A stretch of 64,000 nt of DNA from Pelagomonas calceolata (lineage: Eukaryota > Sar > Pelagophyceae > Pelagomonadales > Pelagomonadaceae), in the NCBI GenBank assembly GCA_918797485.1, contig CAKKNE010000006.1, forward strand, positions 1,798,001 to 1,862,000. The letters run 5' to 3'. This document shows, piece after piece, positions 51,924 through 62,743 of this stretch. The notes under the pieces are model-generated. The model saw only the letters and a program-made list of their open reading frames with translations. It had not been told where the DNA came from and ran no database searches. The position numbers were made by a program, and so were the translations under genes. Every line of letters begins with the position of its first letter. Position 1 is the stretch's first letter.

Positions 51924-54462
51924 ATGAACTGGCACGTCCTTGGTGATGTGAGTTATCAGAAACGGAATCTGCACACGGTAGTCGACCTCCACTAGCAATG
52001 CAAGTTACTTTTTTTTTCAGATGGCCTGGAATATTGAACTCTCGAACAAGGTGGTGACTGGCGCACCTGCTGGGGGGGCATTGGCCTTGCTGCATCGCCA
52101 CCAGGTATGACACTTTTTTATTTTAAACTCAAATTGATTTCAGATGGGTCGCAAGTGCCTTGCTGAGAACAAGTTACTACTCTACACGAATGCAGGCGAG
52201 CCTTTGGCGACAATTACTTGGAACGAAAGTTGTCTGGTGGGCATGGGCTGGGTGGAAGAAGAACTGTTGCTTCTTTGTTTTGAAGATGGCGTGGTATTCA
52301 TCTATGATGTGTTGGGCAACTTTGTGCGATCATTTCTGTTGCTCACATCAAAGCTTCCTTTAGAGGAGACCATTATTCAAGTCTACATCTGGGGGTCTGG
52401 TCTTGTCGCCTTGACAAGTGCCATGAATCTTCAAGTATGTGATACTGTTCATGCTTTCTCGCCAGCTGTTTATACTATGCCAACGGGGCTGTCTGAGGAG
52501 CGATTAGCTATTACCATGGTCGTTTTACAACCATGTTTTTCTTCCTCTGGTCTTGTTGAAGTTTTTCTTGGTACAGCTGATAGCTCGATTCTAGCTGTCG
52601 ACGTGAACGGCCCCCATGATCAGCTCATTCACGGTCGTCTCCCTGCTCCTGTGACTTCAATGGCAATAGCTCCAAATGGTCGTTTTCTAGCGTGTTTTAC
52701 TCTGGGATTATTAACAGTTGTATCTACATCTTTTACGACAAAAGTGCTGGAGTTTGACACTTTAGCGGATTCAAGACTCCTTGACATGCAGTGGTGTGGG
52801 GAAGATTCCGTCCTGCTCAGTTGGGAAGATTGTTTATTGATGGTTGGACCATATGGACATTGGCTTAAATTCAAATACAGGGCCCCCTTGTTTCTGATAC
52901 CCGAAATAGACTGTTGCCGCATTATCACTGATCGAAGTTGTGAGTTACTTCAAAGGGTGCCTGGGCCGATTGCGCTGATTCGCCAATTGAGTGCAGATAA
53001 TCCCTCAGCCATGCTGTATAACACTCTGGAAATGTGCAAAGTTGTAGATGTAAAGGTGGATCATGTGCGCTCAAAGGACCCACCAGGCCAAGCATGTTTA
53101 TCAGCCGAAATCTTGCATGCGATTCAAGCAAACATTGCAGCTGCAGCTGTTGAACTCACAACAGTCCAGCAGAAGTGCTACCTCCGCGCCGCTGCCTGTG
53201 GCAAGGCATTTATAAAAGTATCCTCGGCTTACACAGAAAATTTTGTTGCTGCGGCTCGCAAGCTTAGGGTGCTCAACCATTTGCGTCGACGTATTCCTGC
53301 TTTGTGCTTAACCACGACCCAGTATGATCGACTAGCAACGAGCTCCTTGATGGACCGTCTTCTGGCTAGAAATTATCACTCCTTAGCACTACGCGTCAGT
53401 GAATACCTTGGAGTCCAAAGAGACAGGGTAATCATTCACTGGGCATGCGTAAAATTACGAAGTTCTGTAGCACACAAAAGCCTGGACGGACAGATGAGAC
53501 CATCAATGAATAACGCTTGTTTGAAGATTCCTTGCTATATATCGCAAATCCCCATCGTAACAACTGCCGATGTCCTTGGGTGTCGTCAATTCGCAATGGC
53601 TTTGTTGCAGTCTGAGTGTTCTATGATAGACCAAGTCAAATTATTACTTGCTATGCACGAGCATGAATTAGCATTGAAAAAAGCTGCTCAGGGCAAGGAG
53701 GTTGACGCTATCTATCTTGCTCTTATATGTACTGAGCGCATGTGTCCCTGGATGACGAGGAACACGAGTCCATCGTCAAACTGCAGTTCACTTTTTGATA
53801 CAATTGCTCGTCACGAAGACCTATCCAACCTGCTGCGTGTGTATTATCAGTCACGCATTCCAACAGCAAGCAGCAGAAACTTACACAACTTTCTAGTTCA
53901 CCACAACGCTGGTCGTCCTTGCTTCAAACAAGCTGGAAACTTGGCACTAAGAATCAGCTATCTGCAAACACGGCGCGCAGATAGATTTAAAAAGCTGCGT
54001 GAAGTAATTTCATTGTATGCGCAGGGGCGCGAATCGCAATTTCAGCGTAGGGCAACTGAGGATCAAGTAGCTTTGCTTGAGTTTCAATCTGATCTAGAAA
54101 AGAAGTATGGAACTGGGTGTTTTTTCGACATGTCCCTTAGTGAGACAGTATACAACTTGATTGTGCTTTGCTCAACTCAACAAAAGCGTGCAGTTGATTT
54201 GCTTTCAGACACTAATAGATTACGAAGGAGGTTTAAAATACCAGATCGCCGTTTTTCATACTTGAAGTTAACAGCGCTTGCTGCTTCTGGACAATGGCAC
54301 GCACTTCGTGTTTTTTCCGCTGAAAAATCTGCCATTGGCTACGCGCCATTTGTGCGGGTCTGCATTGAGTATGGACAGCCGGCCTCTGAGATAGAGTACT
54401 ACATGAACCGAATAACTATAGATAACGAACGCCATTCTCTTCGTGCCGAGCTTAAGTCTTAA
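51924..54462 (+). CDS. VPS16: VPS16 homologue, HOPS/CORVET core subunit
   Basis: Three exons (51924-51977, 52021-52104, 52144-54462) with 43- and 39-nt introns give about 818 residues (human 839). The first exon supplies the conserved start MNWHVLGDVSYQKRNL, the second MAWNIELSNKVV and APAGGALALLHR. An N-terminal beta-propeller (SCLVGMGWVEEELLLLCFED, NGRFLACFTLGLLTVV) is followed by the alpha-solenoid: AAACGKAF, LRVLNHLRRRIPALCLTTTQYDRL, LLARNYHSLALRVSEYLGV, IHWACVKLR, ATEDQVALLEFQSDLEKKYG, FKIPDRRFSYLKLTALAASG and KSAIGYAPFVRVC. VPS16 with VPS11, VPS18 and VPS33 forms the tether and SNARE-chaperone core for endosome and lysosome/vacuole fusion. The protein ends about 40-50 residues earlier than the family after the YYMNRITIDNE segment. 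Confidence 0.94.
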
Positions 54463-55409
54463 TTGAGCATCAGCACAACGATTGAAGTATCATCTGGTGG
54501 ATCCGGTGATGGTATTTCTTTTTTTTTGAGGCCTAAACCGGCTTGAACAGCGGATACCTCGCACTGTGTCATTGGATTGATGGAATTCTGGTGACAGCCC
54601 CAAGATTACCCATCTGCCAGAACGGAATGCTGAGTTCGAGTCCGGATCTCTACCCAGGTTGCTCAACGCAATTAAAATAATAAGAGGAGAAGATGCATCA
54701 GAATCCCGCACTTCTAGTTCAGGTTATCTACTACCTATGATGACCAGTCTGTGGAGATTCAATTTGCCTCGAGAGCCTCTGACTCAGTGAGGCCAGAATG
54801 CAAGCCCTGGACCTCTTTCAAGGCTGAGCAGTTGACTAAGGCCACCTGATGGTTTGCCTGAGTGCAGCGAACGGTTACAGACGGCAGTGCACATGGCCAT
54901 CTCACTGACAGATGCCAGTGGTCCCATGCTTAGCGTCCGAGTCACGGCCGGCGATCACGGCCGGCGATCACACGGGGAAGTCACTAAAAAATCAATCAGA
55001 CCAAAACTTGAAAGTCGACCATTGGCACCCTACCTCCGTCCCATCCTGACGGATCATAAATGGGGTAACAAAATTCGATTTTTGAAATCTCGGGCCGACC
55101 GTGACTCCGAGTCCGAGTCCTGAGTCGGAGCCTGAGACTCGGAATTGTACCCCCAGGCCTGAACTAGAAGTGAATACCTTTCATTCTATCTCCTCATTCC
55201 CTAAGATTTGAGCCTACACAGTTTTTCTATTGACTTTGCCTCTAGTCCGACTTCTTATCCCGACAGGCGCCTCATAAGTACGTAGGTATGCTAGGTATGC
55301 CTCATCCCTACGGTATCTAGCCACTCCGCTGCACGCGTGCTTATGCTGGGGATTGGGGACTAGAGCCCCGTGAGAGTCGCCCGCAGCCTCGCCACGGAAC
55401 CCGCTACTT
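54463..55409. other. Intergenic between VPS16 and Sfi1-like gene
   Basis: TGCCAGTG at 54913, a direct repeat CACGGCCGGCGATCACGG (54945-54972), and ACCGTGACTCCGAGTCCGAG at 55098. A weak TACGTAGGTATG / CCTACGGTATC group at 55278-55317 resembles the promoter clusters, about 95 bases before the next ATG. Confidence 0.5.
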
Positions 55410-58256
55410 ATGGCGCCGCGAGATAATGATATGCGCCAAAGACTGATCCATTCCCTGCGCGTCCGATCTCAGTCGCTCGAATCGTTGTTACTAAGCTTGC
55501 AAAGGAGTAGAGCTGACCTTCAATGCCCGACGGCAATGCAAGAGTGTGCTTATTGTCGCGGTTCACACGCGGTTGGAAGTTATACTCGCTGCGATCTGGA
55601 TACATCGAGCGATAGCCCCGATCGTTCCCGATGCTGGATAGAGTTGCAGCCTTGTCATCGTTTGAAAGAATTTGGAAGCTCACATATTCGTTCTTCAGCG
55701 TCACAAATTGATCCATCTAACCCATCACTCAATGCTAGTATGTGGAGAAATGCTGAGATCCCAGACGCAAATACTCGCACTATTGCCCTTGATTATATTC
55801 ACGAGGAAATCAAGAGTGTGCACAGCATTGGTCTCTGTGAATTAAGAATGCGCAACTTAGCCACGAAAGTCCTGACTATCATCAGGAGCTGGTTGGCGCG
55901 GAAACGATTTCAAAAGCTTATAGATATGAACGTGGCCATTAAACAATTACAGTGCAGGGAAATATTAAAGGCCGTATCTCAGCCTTGTGTCCGCTTTTGT
56001 GAGCTGGACCGAAGTATCACTAGAATCAGACGCCGATATTCACGGAAGTTTCTGTATACGTGCTGGCTTGCGCTTGGAACGGAGTTACATGAATCATCCT
56101 ATTCCGGTGACAGGGGGCACCGATATAACAAGACCAAGGTCCCACCTAATCAAGTAATCTGCTCAAAGATTCTTGCTAAAAAGAAAAGTCTATTCAAAAA
56201 GTGGCGCTCGTTGGTGTTCTCACAAACCAACTTATGTGGCTATCCGGAATTGGCCGACACTAAATATCTGGCCTATCAGACTTCTGTTGAGCCTCGATGT
56301 AGTATCGACTCGGTAGCTGATCGTGTTGCTCAGATGGCGAGCTTGGTATGCAGAGCCATGCATTTTACTGAAATATCTTTAGCTGAGGTCGCTCGTAATC
56401 TAGCCATTGCCAGGCGCTGTTTGAGTGTTGATACTGGTTTCTTGAAGAACTCTTTTGTGTCGTGGGCTGGATGGGTCAAAAGTTTGTCTGAAGGCCGTTT
56501 GATACTAAGGGTTCCTTTAACAGCACCGGCTCAGGGAACAAAAGCGTCATTGGAAACACGCTTCAGGGCCCCTCATGACTTCCAAACAGCGGCTAGGATA
56601 TCACGCTCCTTTCAGTTACTTAGATATACCGATGCCTGGCGCTCACGCGCCGCCCTTTTGGGTAGTATCACTAAAAAACAACGGATGTTACTTACAGATC
56701 ATCTTCGTCTTCAATTGTCAGCTTGGAATATTTATGCAGCTCAGCTCAAAGCAGCACGTCAGGTGGCTCTTGATCGATGGTGCGCACACGTTGCAAGAGA
56801 AACTTCCGGTCCTCTGCGAGCATGGTACCTCTGGGCAAATATGCGAAGAACACGCCACCAAGATTCTAACCGCCTAGTTGCCATGTTTGCTCGTCTAAAA
56901 TGCCGACACAGTGCAGCGACAGCATTGCGCGCCTGGAGACATGCCGCTCAGTTTAATCATTTTGAGGCCCGATACACACGCAGGGAACTTATTGCGGCGC
57001 TTTCTGAACAGAAAGGTCATATCCGACGATTAGAAAAATGTGTAGATGACCATTATATTGTTCGTGGAGAACTCGAACATGTGGTAAAAGATGCACATGA
57101 GCGTGCAGCAAGGCTTGCGCGACTGTTGCCTGACCGCGATGCTAAGTGTAAACAGCTTGAAGAGAATCTTCAAACTGTGGAAGTGCGTGTCGCCTCGGCT
57201 CAGCGTTATGTCTCCGCTGTGGAGGTTGTCCGCTCTGCACTCACTCAAAGCATATTACAGATGCAACCAGGAGTTGGATTTATAGACAGAGACCTGGCTA
57301 CGTTTGCACACGACCATGGTATTAGACTTGAAGTGGAGATGATCCATCCCAACATGGGGTTTTGTCAGAACGTCCTAAGCCCTCCCCCAACTGTATGTTG
57401 TAAATGTACTAACGCAAACGCATCGACTGGTACCCTTCATCTTGCGCCAGAGAACGCTGGTAATTCAACGGCACCATTGGAACCTCAAGATGATAAAGTT
57501 CCACATGGAATGGTGTTAATTTGCCCTCCGAATAGGTCGGGAGGAATTTTGCTGTGCCGACATGAGGGAGACGACTTGCATTCATCGACTGAAAGAAGTG
57601 TCATGTCGTCCGACAGCACCGATGTCATCAAAGTAGAACTTGCAGCGCGCGTAGGTTGGCTCGTAAATTTGACACGTCAATCCTCTCCTTTGGTTGATTT
57701 CCGTCGATTGTCCCATATAGGTGGCGCGCCCTTAACTACCAGTCACGAGGCTAGTCAAGAAATCAGTCATGACACTACAGGACTGTTTAATGTGCCCAGA
57801 AAACTGATGCATGAAGCCGCACTCCTCCTTATACATACCTTCCGAGAGATGCAAGGAATCTTTGAGTTTTTGCGTGAAGGAAATACTTCAGCACTCTCTT
57901 CTCGTTTGCTGGCCTCATGGGGCAAGTTCTGTGCTCTCACAATGCGAAAGCCCGTGAGAGAGAGGAGAAAAATAACAACTAGTGCATATACTTGGGCAGA
58001 CTTGACGTGGCAGCTAAATGGACAAAGGCAGCACGGAGAACAGAATACGTCCCCAACTTTCGAAGTTCAGACCGGTACATCGCATTATCATTTGAAAGTA
58101 TTGCATGTTCCCCTCTACAGCGGTCGTATGCGATGGACTCGTTGCAACGACATCACCAAACGGACGCCCCCCCAAGCTCGCCCATTGCCAGTGGATTTTT
58201 TTTTGGGGGCTGGGGCCCGGGGGGAAATCCGGGGGGCAGGGGAGAGGGATATTTAA
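55410..58256 (+). CDS. Sfi1/IQ-like helical repeat protein
   Basis: Open frame of 948 residues with no introns needed. It contains many single-helix units with a Trp in an (A/L)xxW pattern and basic flanks: IRSWLARKRFQKL, LYTCWLALGTEL, LFKKWRSLVFSQ, SFVSWAGWVKSL, RAWYLWANMRRTR, LRAWRHAAQF. Such spaced helices bind centrin in Sfi1 and calmodulin-like proteins in IQ proteins. A coiled coil follows (about residues 525-620, from LIAALSEQKGHIRRLEKCV to QRYVSAVEVV). A basal-body or centrosomal role is inferred, fitting the flagellar neighbours, but no orthologue is assigned. The last 25 codons run into a TGCCAGTG word and G-rich spacer (from about 58196), so the true C terminus may be earlier or spliced. 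Confidence 0.55.
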   Translation: MAPRDNDMRQRLIHSLRVRSQSLESLLLSLQRSRADLQCPTAMQECAYCRGSHAVGSYTRCDLDTSSDSPDRSRCWIELQPCHRLKEFGSSHIRSSASQIDPSNPSLNASMWRNAEIPDANTRTIALDYIHEEIKSVHSIGLCELRMRNLATKVLTIIRSWLARKRFQKLIDMNVAIKQLQCREILKAVSQPCVRFCELDRSITRIRRRYSRKFLYTCWLALGTELHESSYSGDRGHRYNKTKVPPNQVICSKILAKKKSLFKKWRSLVFSQTNLCGYPELADTKYLAYQTSVEPRCSIDSVADRVAQMASLVCRAMHFTEISLAEVARNLAIARRCLSVDTGFLKNSFVSWAGWVKSLSEGRLILRVPLTAPAQGTKASLETRFRAPHDFQTAARISRSFQLLRYTDAWRSRAALLGSITKKQRMLLTDHLRLQLSAWNIYAAQLKAARQVALDRWCAHVARETSGPLRAWYLWANMRRTRHQDSNRLVAMFARLKCRHSAATALRAWRHAAQFNHFEARYTRRELIAALSEQKGHIRRLEKCVDDHYIVRGELEHVVKDAHERAARLARLLPDRDAKCKQLEENLQTVEVRVASAQRYVSAVEVVRSALTQSILQMQPGVGFIDRDLATFAHDHGIRLEVEMIHPNMGFCQNVLSPPPTVCCKCTNANASTGTLHLAPENAGNSTAPLEPQDDKVPHGMVLICPPNRSGGILLCRHEGDDLHSSTERSVMSSDSTDVIKVELAARVGWLVNLTRQSSPLVDFRRLSHIGGAPLTTSHEASQEISHDTTGLFNVPRKLMHEAALLLIHTFREMQGIFEFLREGNTSALSSRLLASWGKFCALTMRKPVRERRKITTSAYTWADLTWQLNGQRQHGEQNTSPTFEVQTGTSHYHLKVLHVPLYSGRMRWTRCNDITKRTPPQARPLPVDFFLGAGARGEIRGAGERDI

Positions 58257-58975
58257 AAACAAAGTATATTGGTATATATTTCCGACTCTTGGACCGAGTC
58301 CGGGGCGCAGGCCTCACGGGTCCCGCAGTAGGCGACGGTATGATCACGGTCTCAATTTAAAAAAACGGAGCCGGACAACGGATGTTCCCTAGGAGCCCTA
58401 TATAGATATGAAGCGATAGGAAATAATTAGTGGGGAATTAGAGGCCGACCATCAATGATTTGGAGCGATTGGGTTTCGGGCGGGATTTAACCACGCCCGA
58501 CAGCATCTCCGACTGCACCAAACTACAGCCCATTATTTTATCATACCGGGGGGGGGGGGGGGGGTCTCACGGTAGCAACCGCGCGGGGGCAGCTTCTGCG
58601 CACGCCCGGCGAGATTTTATGCGTACGAAGGTGGGGCCGGGTATTCGCTTGCCGCTTAGGCTTGATCTTGCCTTGAAGTTGGCGCTAGGTCCGTCCGAGT
58701 CTTTTTTTATGCTGAAAACAGAGTATTCCGCATTTTCTGGGGCTCGAGCAGGATTATCTCGTTTATTCGGCCTTTTCTCTTAGGCATGTTAGGCAAGGGG
58801 CGGGGCCGAAGTGACGTCAACAAAAGGCACAGGCTAAGCGCCTGACCCCCCCGGCCCTGAGGGCCTATGAATTTTCGAGTTTAACCTGACCGTGACTCGG
58901 AGGTCACTAGCACGCCGCCGCTGGTCGAATGTCCGGCTAGGGGGACTCAGATGACTCCAGTACTATGGCACGGTC
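58257..58975. other. Intergenic after Sfi1-like gene
   Basis: Includes a run of about 15 G (near 58548-58563), dispersed repeat A copy 3 and ACCGTGACTCGG at 58889. No gene supported. Confidence 0.6.
58565..58752. repeat. Dispersed repeat A, copy 3 (right part only)
   Basis: Matches 9057-9218: GCAGCTTCTGCGCACGCC, CGGCGAGATTTT, GTGCG/ATGCGTA, TTTTTTTATGCTGAAAA, GTAT.CCGCATTT and GCTCG.GCAG follow in the same order, with about 20 extra bases in the middle. Confidence 0.6.
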
Positions 58976-58976
58976 A

Positions 58977-59033
58977 CGGTAGGTAGAGTACCTACGGTGC
59001 CGTAGGTACCGTAGGTACAATGCCTACCGGTAC
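58977..59033. promoter_or_regulatory. GGTACC cluster upstream of DNAAF5
   Basis: CACGGTAGGTAGAGTACC, then CCGTAGGTACCGTAGGTAC and CTACCGGTAC, ending about 95 bases before the ATG at 59129. Candidate promoter element. Confidence 0.5.
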
Positions 59034-59128
59034 TTACAATTTACAAAATTTAATCATATGCTGCGTGTGCTGCGGCCGTTATCGAGGCCGTTCAAATTTG
59101 AGCAGGCGTGGTTGTAATTGGTCTCGCC

Positions 59129-62100
59129 ATGCCGGAAATCCCCGATTTGCAGCACTACCTTGGAGATCTGGAGAGTAAAGACAAGGCTTCGCGAATTCGT
59201 ACGCTCAGTCTACTGAAAGACAAGCTGACTTTAGCACCGGGATCATCGGATGTTGGCGATCACTCTATGAATTATAATCTGATAGACGCTCTGGCTAATA
59301 GGCTCGTCAATGATCCTGCAGAACGATGCAGAGAGCTTTCGCTTACCATCATAGCCGAGTGTCTCCGTGACATGGACCCCGCAAAAATCGTGAGGTCAGC
59401 TCGCTGCATAGTCCCGGCAGCTGCTGAGAGATTCGGAAGCCAGCCGTTCAGAGAACCAGTAGAAGAGCTTAGGCTGAAGTGCGCACGCATGGTTAGTTTC
59501 TTCGCTTTGATTGCCTATTTCTAGGCTCATTGAGACATGCACTAAAATTTTGCATCAAGCTGCCTCCGAGCTTAGTTATGAACGTAGCCACCCGATCACG
59601 GACATTTTGGCATTTTCCCTTGTTTCCGCTCTGACAGACAGATTCCCGGAGGGTAAACGAGCCGCTGCGACCGCGATCAGCAACTTGTGCCGCATTGCCC
59701 CCTGGAGCATTAATCTTCATTTTGTAGCCTTGATGATTGAACTTAGTACAAACCTGTCACATCAACACGTGGGTCATGCAAATGAGTTGTTTTGAAAAAG
59801 GCCTGCCTGGCTTTAGGCAAAGACGCGTCTTCTAACTCTCGATGCCATTGTGGATGCCTACTTGACTGTGTCGCAGCATTTGCTCCACAGCAAGACTCTT
59901 ACTGCTCTTTTTAGGTCACATGTGTTTCGACCATTTGCAATGCGCTCCCACATGTGTTTCGCCAGGTGCTTGGCTTTTTTTTTAAAATTACATTGCTGAT
60001 GTTCGCATTGGCAGATTGTCCTGCCGAAACTCGGGCGTATTTGCATGGATCGATCCAAAAAAGCTCAGGCCCGTGTAGAGTTAGAATGGACCCTTGTTTA
60101 CTTTATGCCAATGCTCAGGTGCGAGTGTGCTTTGCTCGCTCCCTGGGTGTCTGGCTAGTGCGAGGACTTGACTGCATTACAGTGGCGGAAGAAGCGATTG
60201 GGAAATCCCCAGGGGCGCTAGTAAACGCCGGTGTATCCACAAAACTCGCCCCTGCCTATTAGCAATACTCGCATAGCATGAATTTGCCTCTGACTTGCTC
60301 GCTTTTCTCTTCATGCTCCTCTCAGACGAATCTCGGGAAGTTGCAGCAAGGGCAGTTTCTGAGTTGAATGTCCCTCCTGTGCGGGGATTGCTACCTTGTT
60401 CTCCATTGCGATATTTCTTAGGCAGTAGGCATACATTGGCAACTAGCCACCTCCAAAAGTATATCAAAGTGGTGCGTTGCGGAACTTCCCCTGCCGTGTG
60501 TTCCCTCTGTTCTGCCCCGTGATTTTGCCTGCAATGCTGCATATTTGGTATCCAGTGCTGCTACAACGCTTGTTACACTCCACTTTCAACCTATCTTGAA
60601 TATCCAGCTCGCCTGGTTGAGTTGTTGGATGCCGCCGATGCGTCTGAAACAGTGTGCATGTCACATGTTCCACTTGGGCATTGTACCAAAACCCAATTTA
60701 CAGGGGCTCATAATCTTCACGCTCTCGCATCATTGATTATAACGTCAGGGGCTGCTGTTACCAGTTCTGTGCTTTTCTATGATAGCAGGCACCAGAATAA
60801 ATTGTAGGTCAATAGTTCATTTCAAGTTGGGAAGCTGATTCAAACCTATGGTGAGTTGTCTACCCGGGTATATGATATGTTAGCGCTTCAGCTCTAGGCA
60901 ACTGGATTAGTGATAATGATGAAGGCGTCCAGGGCGGCTCTCGGGCAGCCATTCGGGCATTGGGTGCGGTTCTGATTGATCATTCTCCAGCACTCCGTAT
61001 ACTGCTTGACTTTGGAACGCCCCCCTTGGCAGGTGCAGACGATTAAATATCTTACCCCGTGCTGACTTCGAACCCATAGCCGTCAGAAATGATAGCTTGG
61101 TCAATGTAATCTTGGAACATTTAAGTGAGATGATGACGCTTATTACTGATAAACTCTTTTTCCAACAGGGAGGGTGAGTGCTCGGCGGATAGCCTCTTCT
61201 GCAACAACAATGGTCACCTTATTCTGCCACTTGGCAGAGGTCTCTGCTGAACAGCGAGCATCATGCCCCATGCCGTTCAACGCTGATGCTGCAGATATTT
61301 GCCTTTGCTACGCCGTGCGGAACCTCCTCCGTCAGTACATCTACAAATGGGGTTTGTTTCACCATGCTGTCGCAGGTTTACGGCTTGAGTTAGATGAGCT
61401 CTCACTTGCAAAACTCATGCGTAGTCTGCTCCTCCTACCATCATTCACTAATGCGTTCTTACCAACTTACACGCAAGCAAGCCCAAGTTCCAACTACATG
61501 GTGAACCAGAGCCTAGTCATCCTCCTGGCGCATTTTGGTCAATCTTCTCGAGCTGATTTTGTTCAGATTTCTTTTGATGCTGTTATTGGCTTGCTTCCAA
61601 AACCAAATCCATGCTATGAGATCCACACTGTGTCATGGCTCCTTTTAAGTGCGCTGGTACATATTTGTCCAGGAGCTGTCGCCTCTGTCTTTGACACCGT
61701 CCTAGCTCCAATCCTTTTGGTGCATGTGCACCCATGCTCTAATCCAAATCCAGAAGCGCGAATCAAGGCATTAAGGTAAGGCCCCAAGACTATTGCATAA
61801 AGCCTCAAGAATACTTTTAGCCTCCTACACACTTTGATGTGCGCATTGGATGCGCAAGGGAAGTTTAGCGAATTTACCATCGCAACGTTGATCGAAAGTA
61901 TGTTTCAAAAAGAACACAACACACCCGTGCTTTTAACTCGTGCCTTTGAAATAGGTGCTGTGCTTCCTAATCTAGTTTGGTATACTGGTCGCACCGCAAA
62001 CTCAACGCGCAACCTGCACAGTCACCTAGGGTGAAAGCCAAGATATATTTTCTAAATTTAGGTAAAGCTGCACTTGCTGTGCTACACGGAGTGCTCCATA

Positions 62101-62743
62101 GTGCCCTCACCCCCTCAACGGGACTATCAATGGAGCAAACCGGGATTCAACCCATTTTGAGATTACTGCCTGTTCTTGGAACAAGCTTGGATGAGTACGA
62201 CACTTCATCGCGAGAGATTTCCTTGAGGTGCGTTTACATCTTACTTAGCAGATTTCAGCTTCAATCTGAACTTGCCTTCCCTCGGCCCTGCATCTGGACA
62301 GTTGCCTTACCACCTTGCTTAATTGCCTCCCACCAACCAGTCTTCAGCTTAACAGCGTTTTGGAATTATATCCTGCTATCGTGAAACGCCTCGATGATTC
62401 GCTAGATGACATTAGATTGGAAGCCTGCGCCACATTTTCTGCGTATGTAAAGTGTATATCTCCCGTTATTGCTCTTATTCTCTTATTCTGCAGATTTGCC
62501 AGGGTGACACCGCCAAACGCGCTAACAGAGACAATCCTTGAATACTGTATTGAACACTTTCTAGTTCATCTCGATGATGCAAATGTAAATGTTCAGAGCG
62601 CAGTCTTCCAGGCTCTTCTGACTATTGGAAGCGTGGGGCCCTTGGCCAAAGTCATGCTCTCGAGGAAAGTCAGTGAAATTAGTTTCTCCCATCGCGATCC
62701 GGCCCTCGCTATTCGACTTCTGAATGTGCTTAATCTAAGCTAA
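59129..62743 (+). CDS. DNAAF5: Dynein axonemal assembly factor 5 (HEATR2) homologue
   Basis: The most intron-rich gene here. Early exons join in frame: 59129-59478, 59525-59768, 59817-59867, 59915-59965, 60015-60074, 60119-60220, 60277-60369, with introns of 46, 48, 47, 49, 44 and 56 nt. Exons between about 60422 and 61173 were not resolved. A long exon covers about 61174-61775, and the last part runs to 62743. HEAT repeats follow the family: DPAERCRELSLTIIAECL, VEELRLKLIETC, VCFARSLGVWLVRGLD, LLSDESREVAARAVSELN, LYPAIVKRLDDSLDDIRLEA and EHFLVHLDDANVNVQSAVFQ near the C terminus. DNAAF5 acts in the cytoplasm as a co-factor for folding and assembling axonemal dynein arms before import into cilia. 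A GGTACC cluster lies upstream. Confidence 0.85.
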
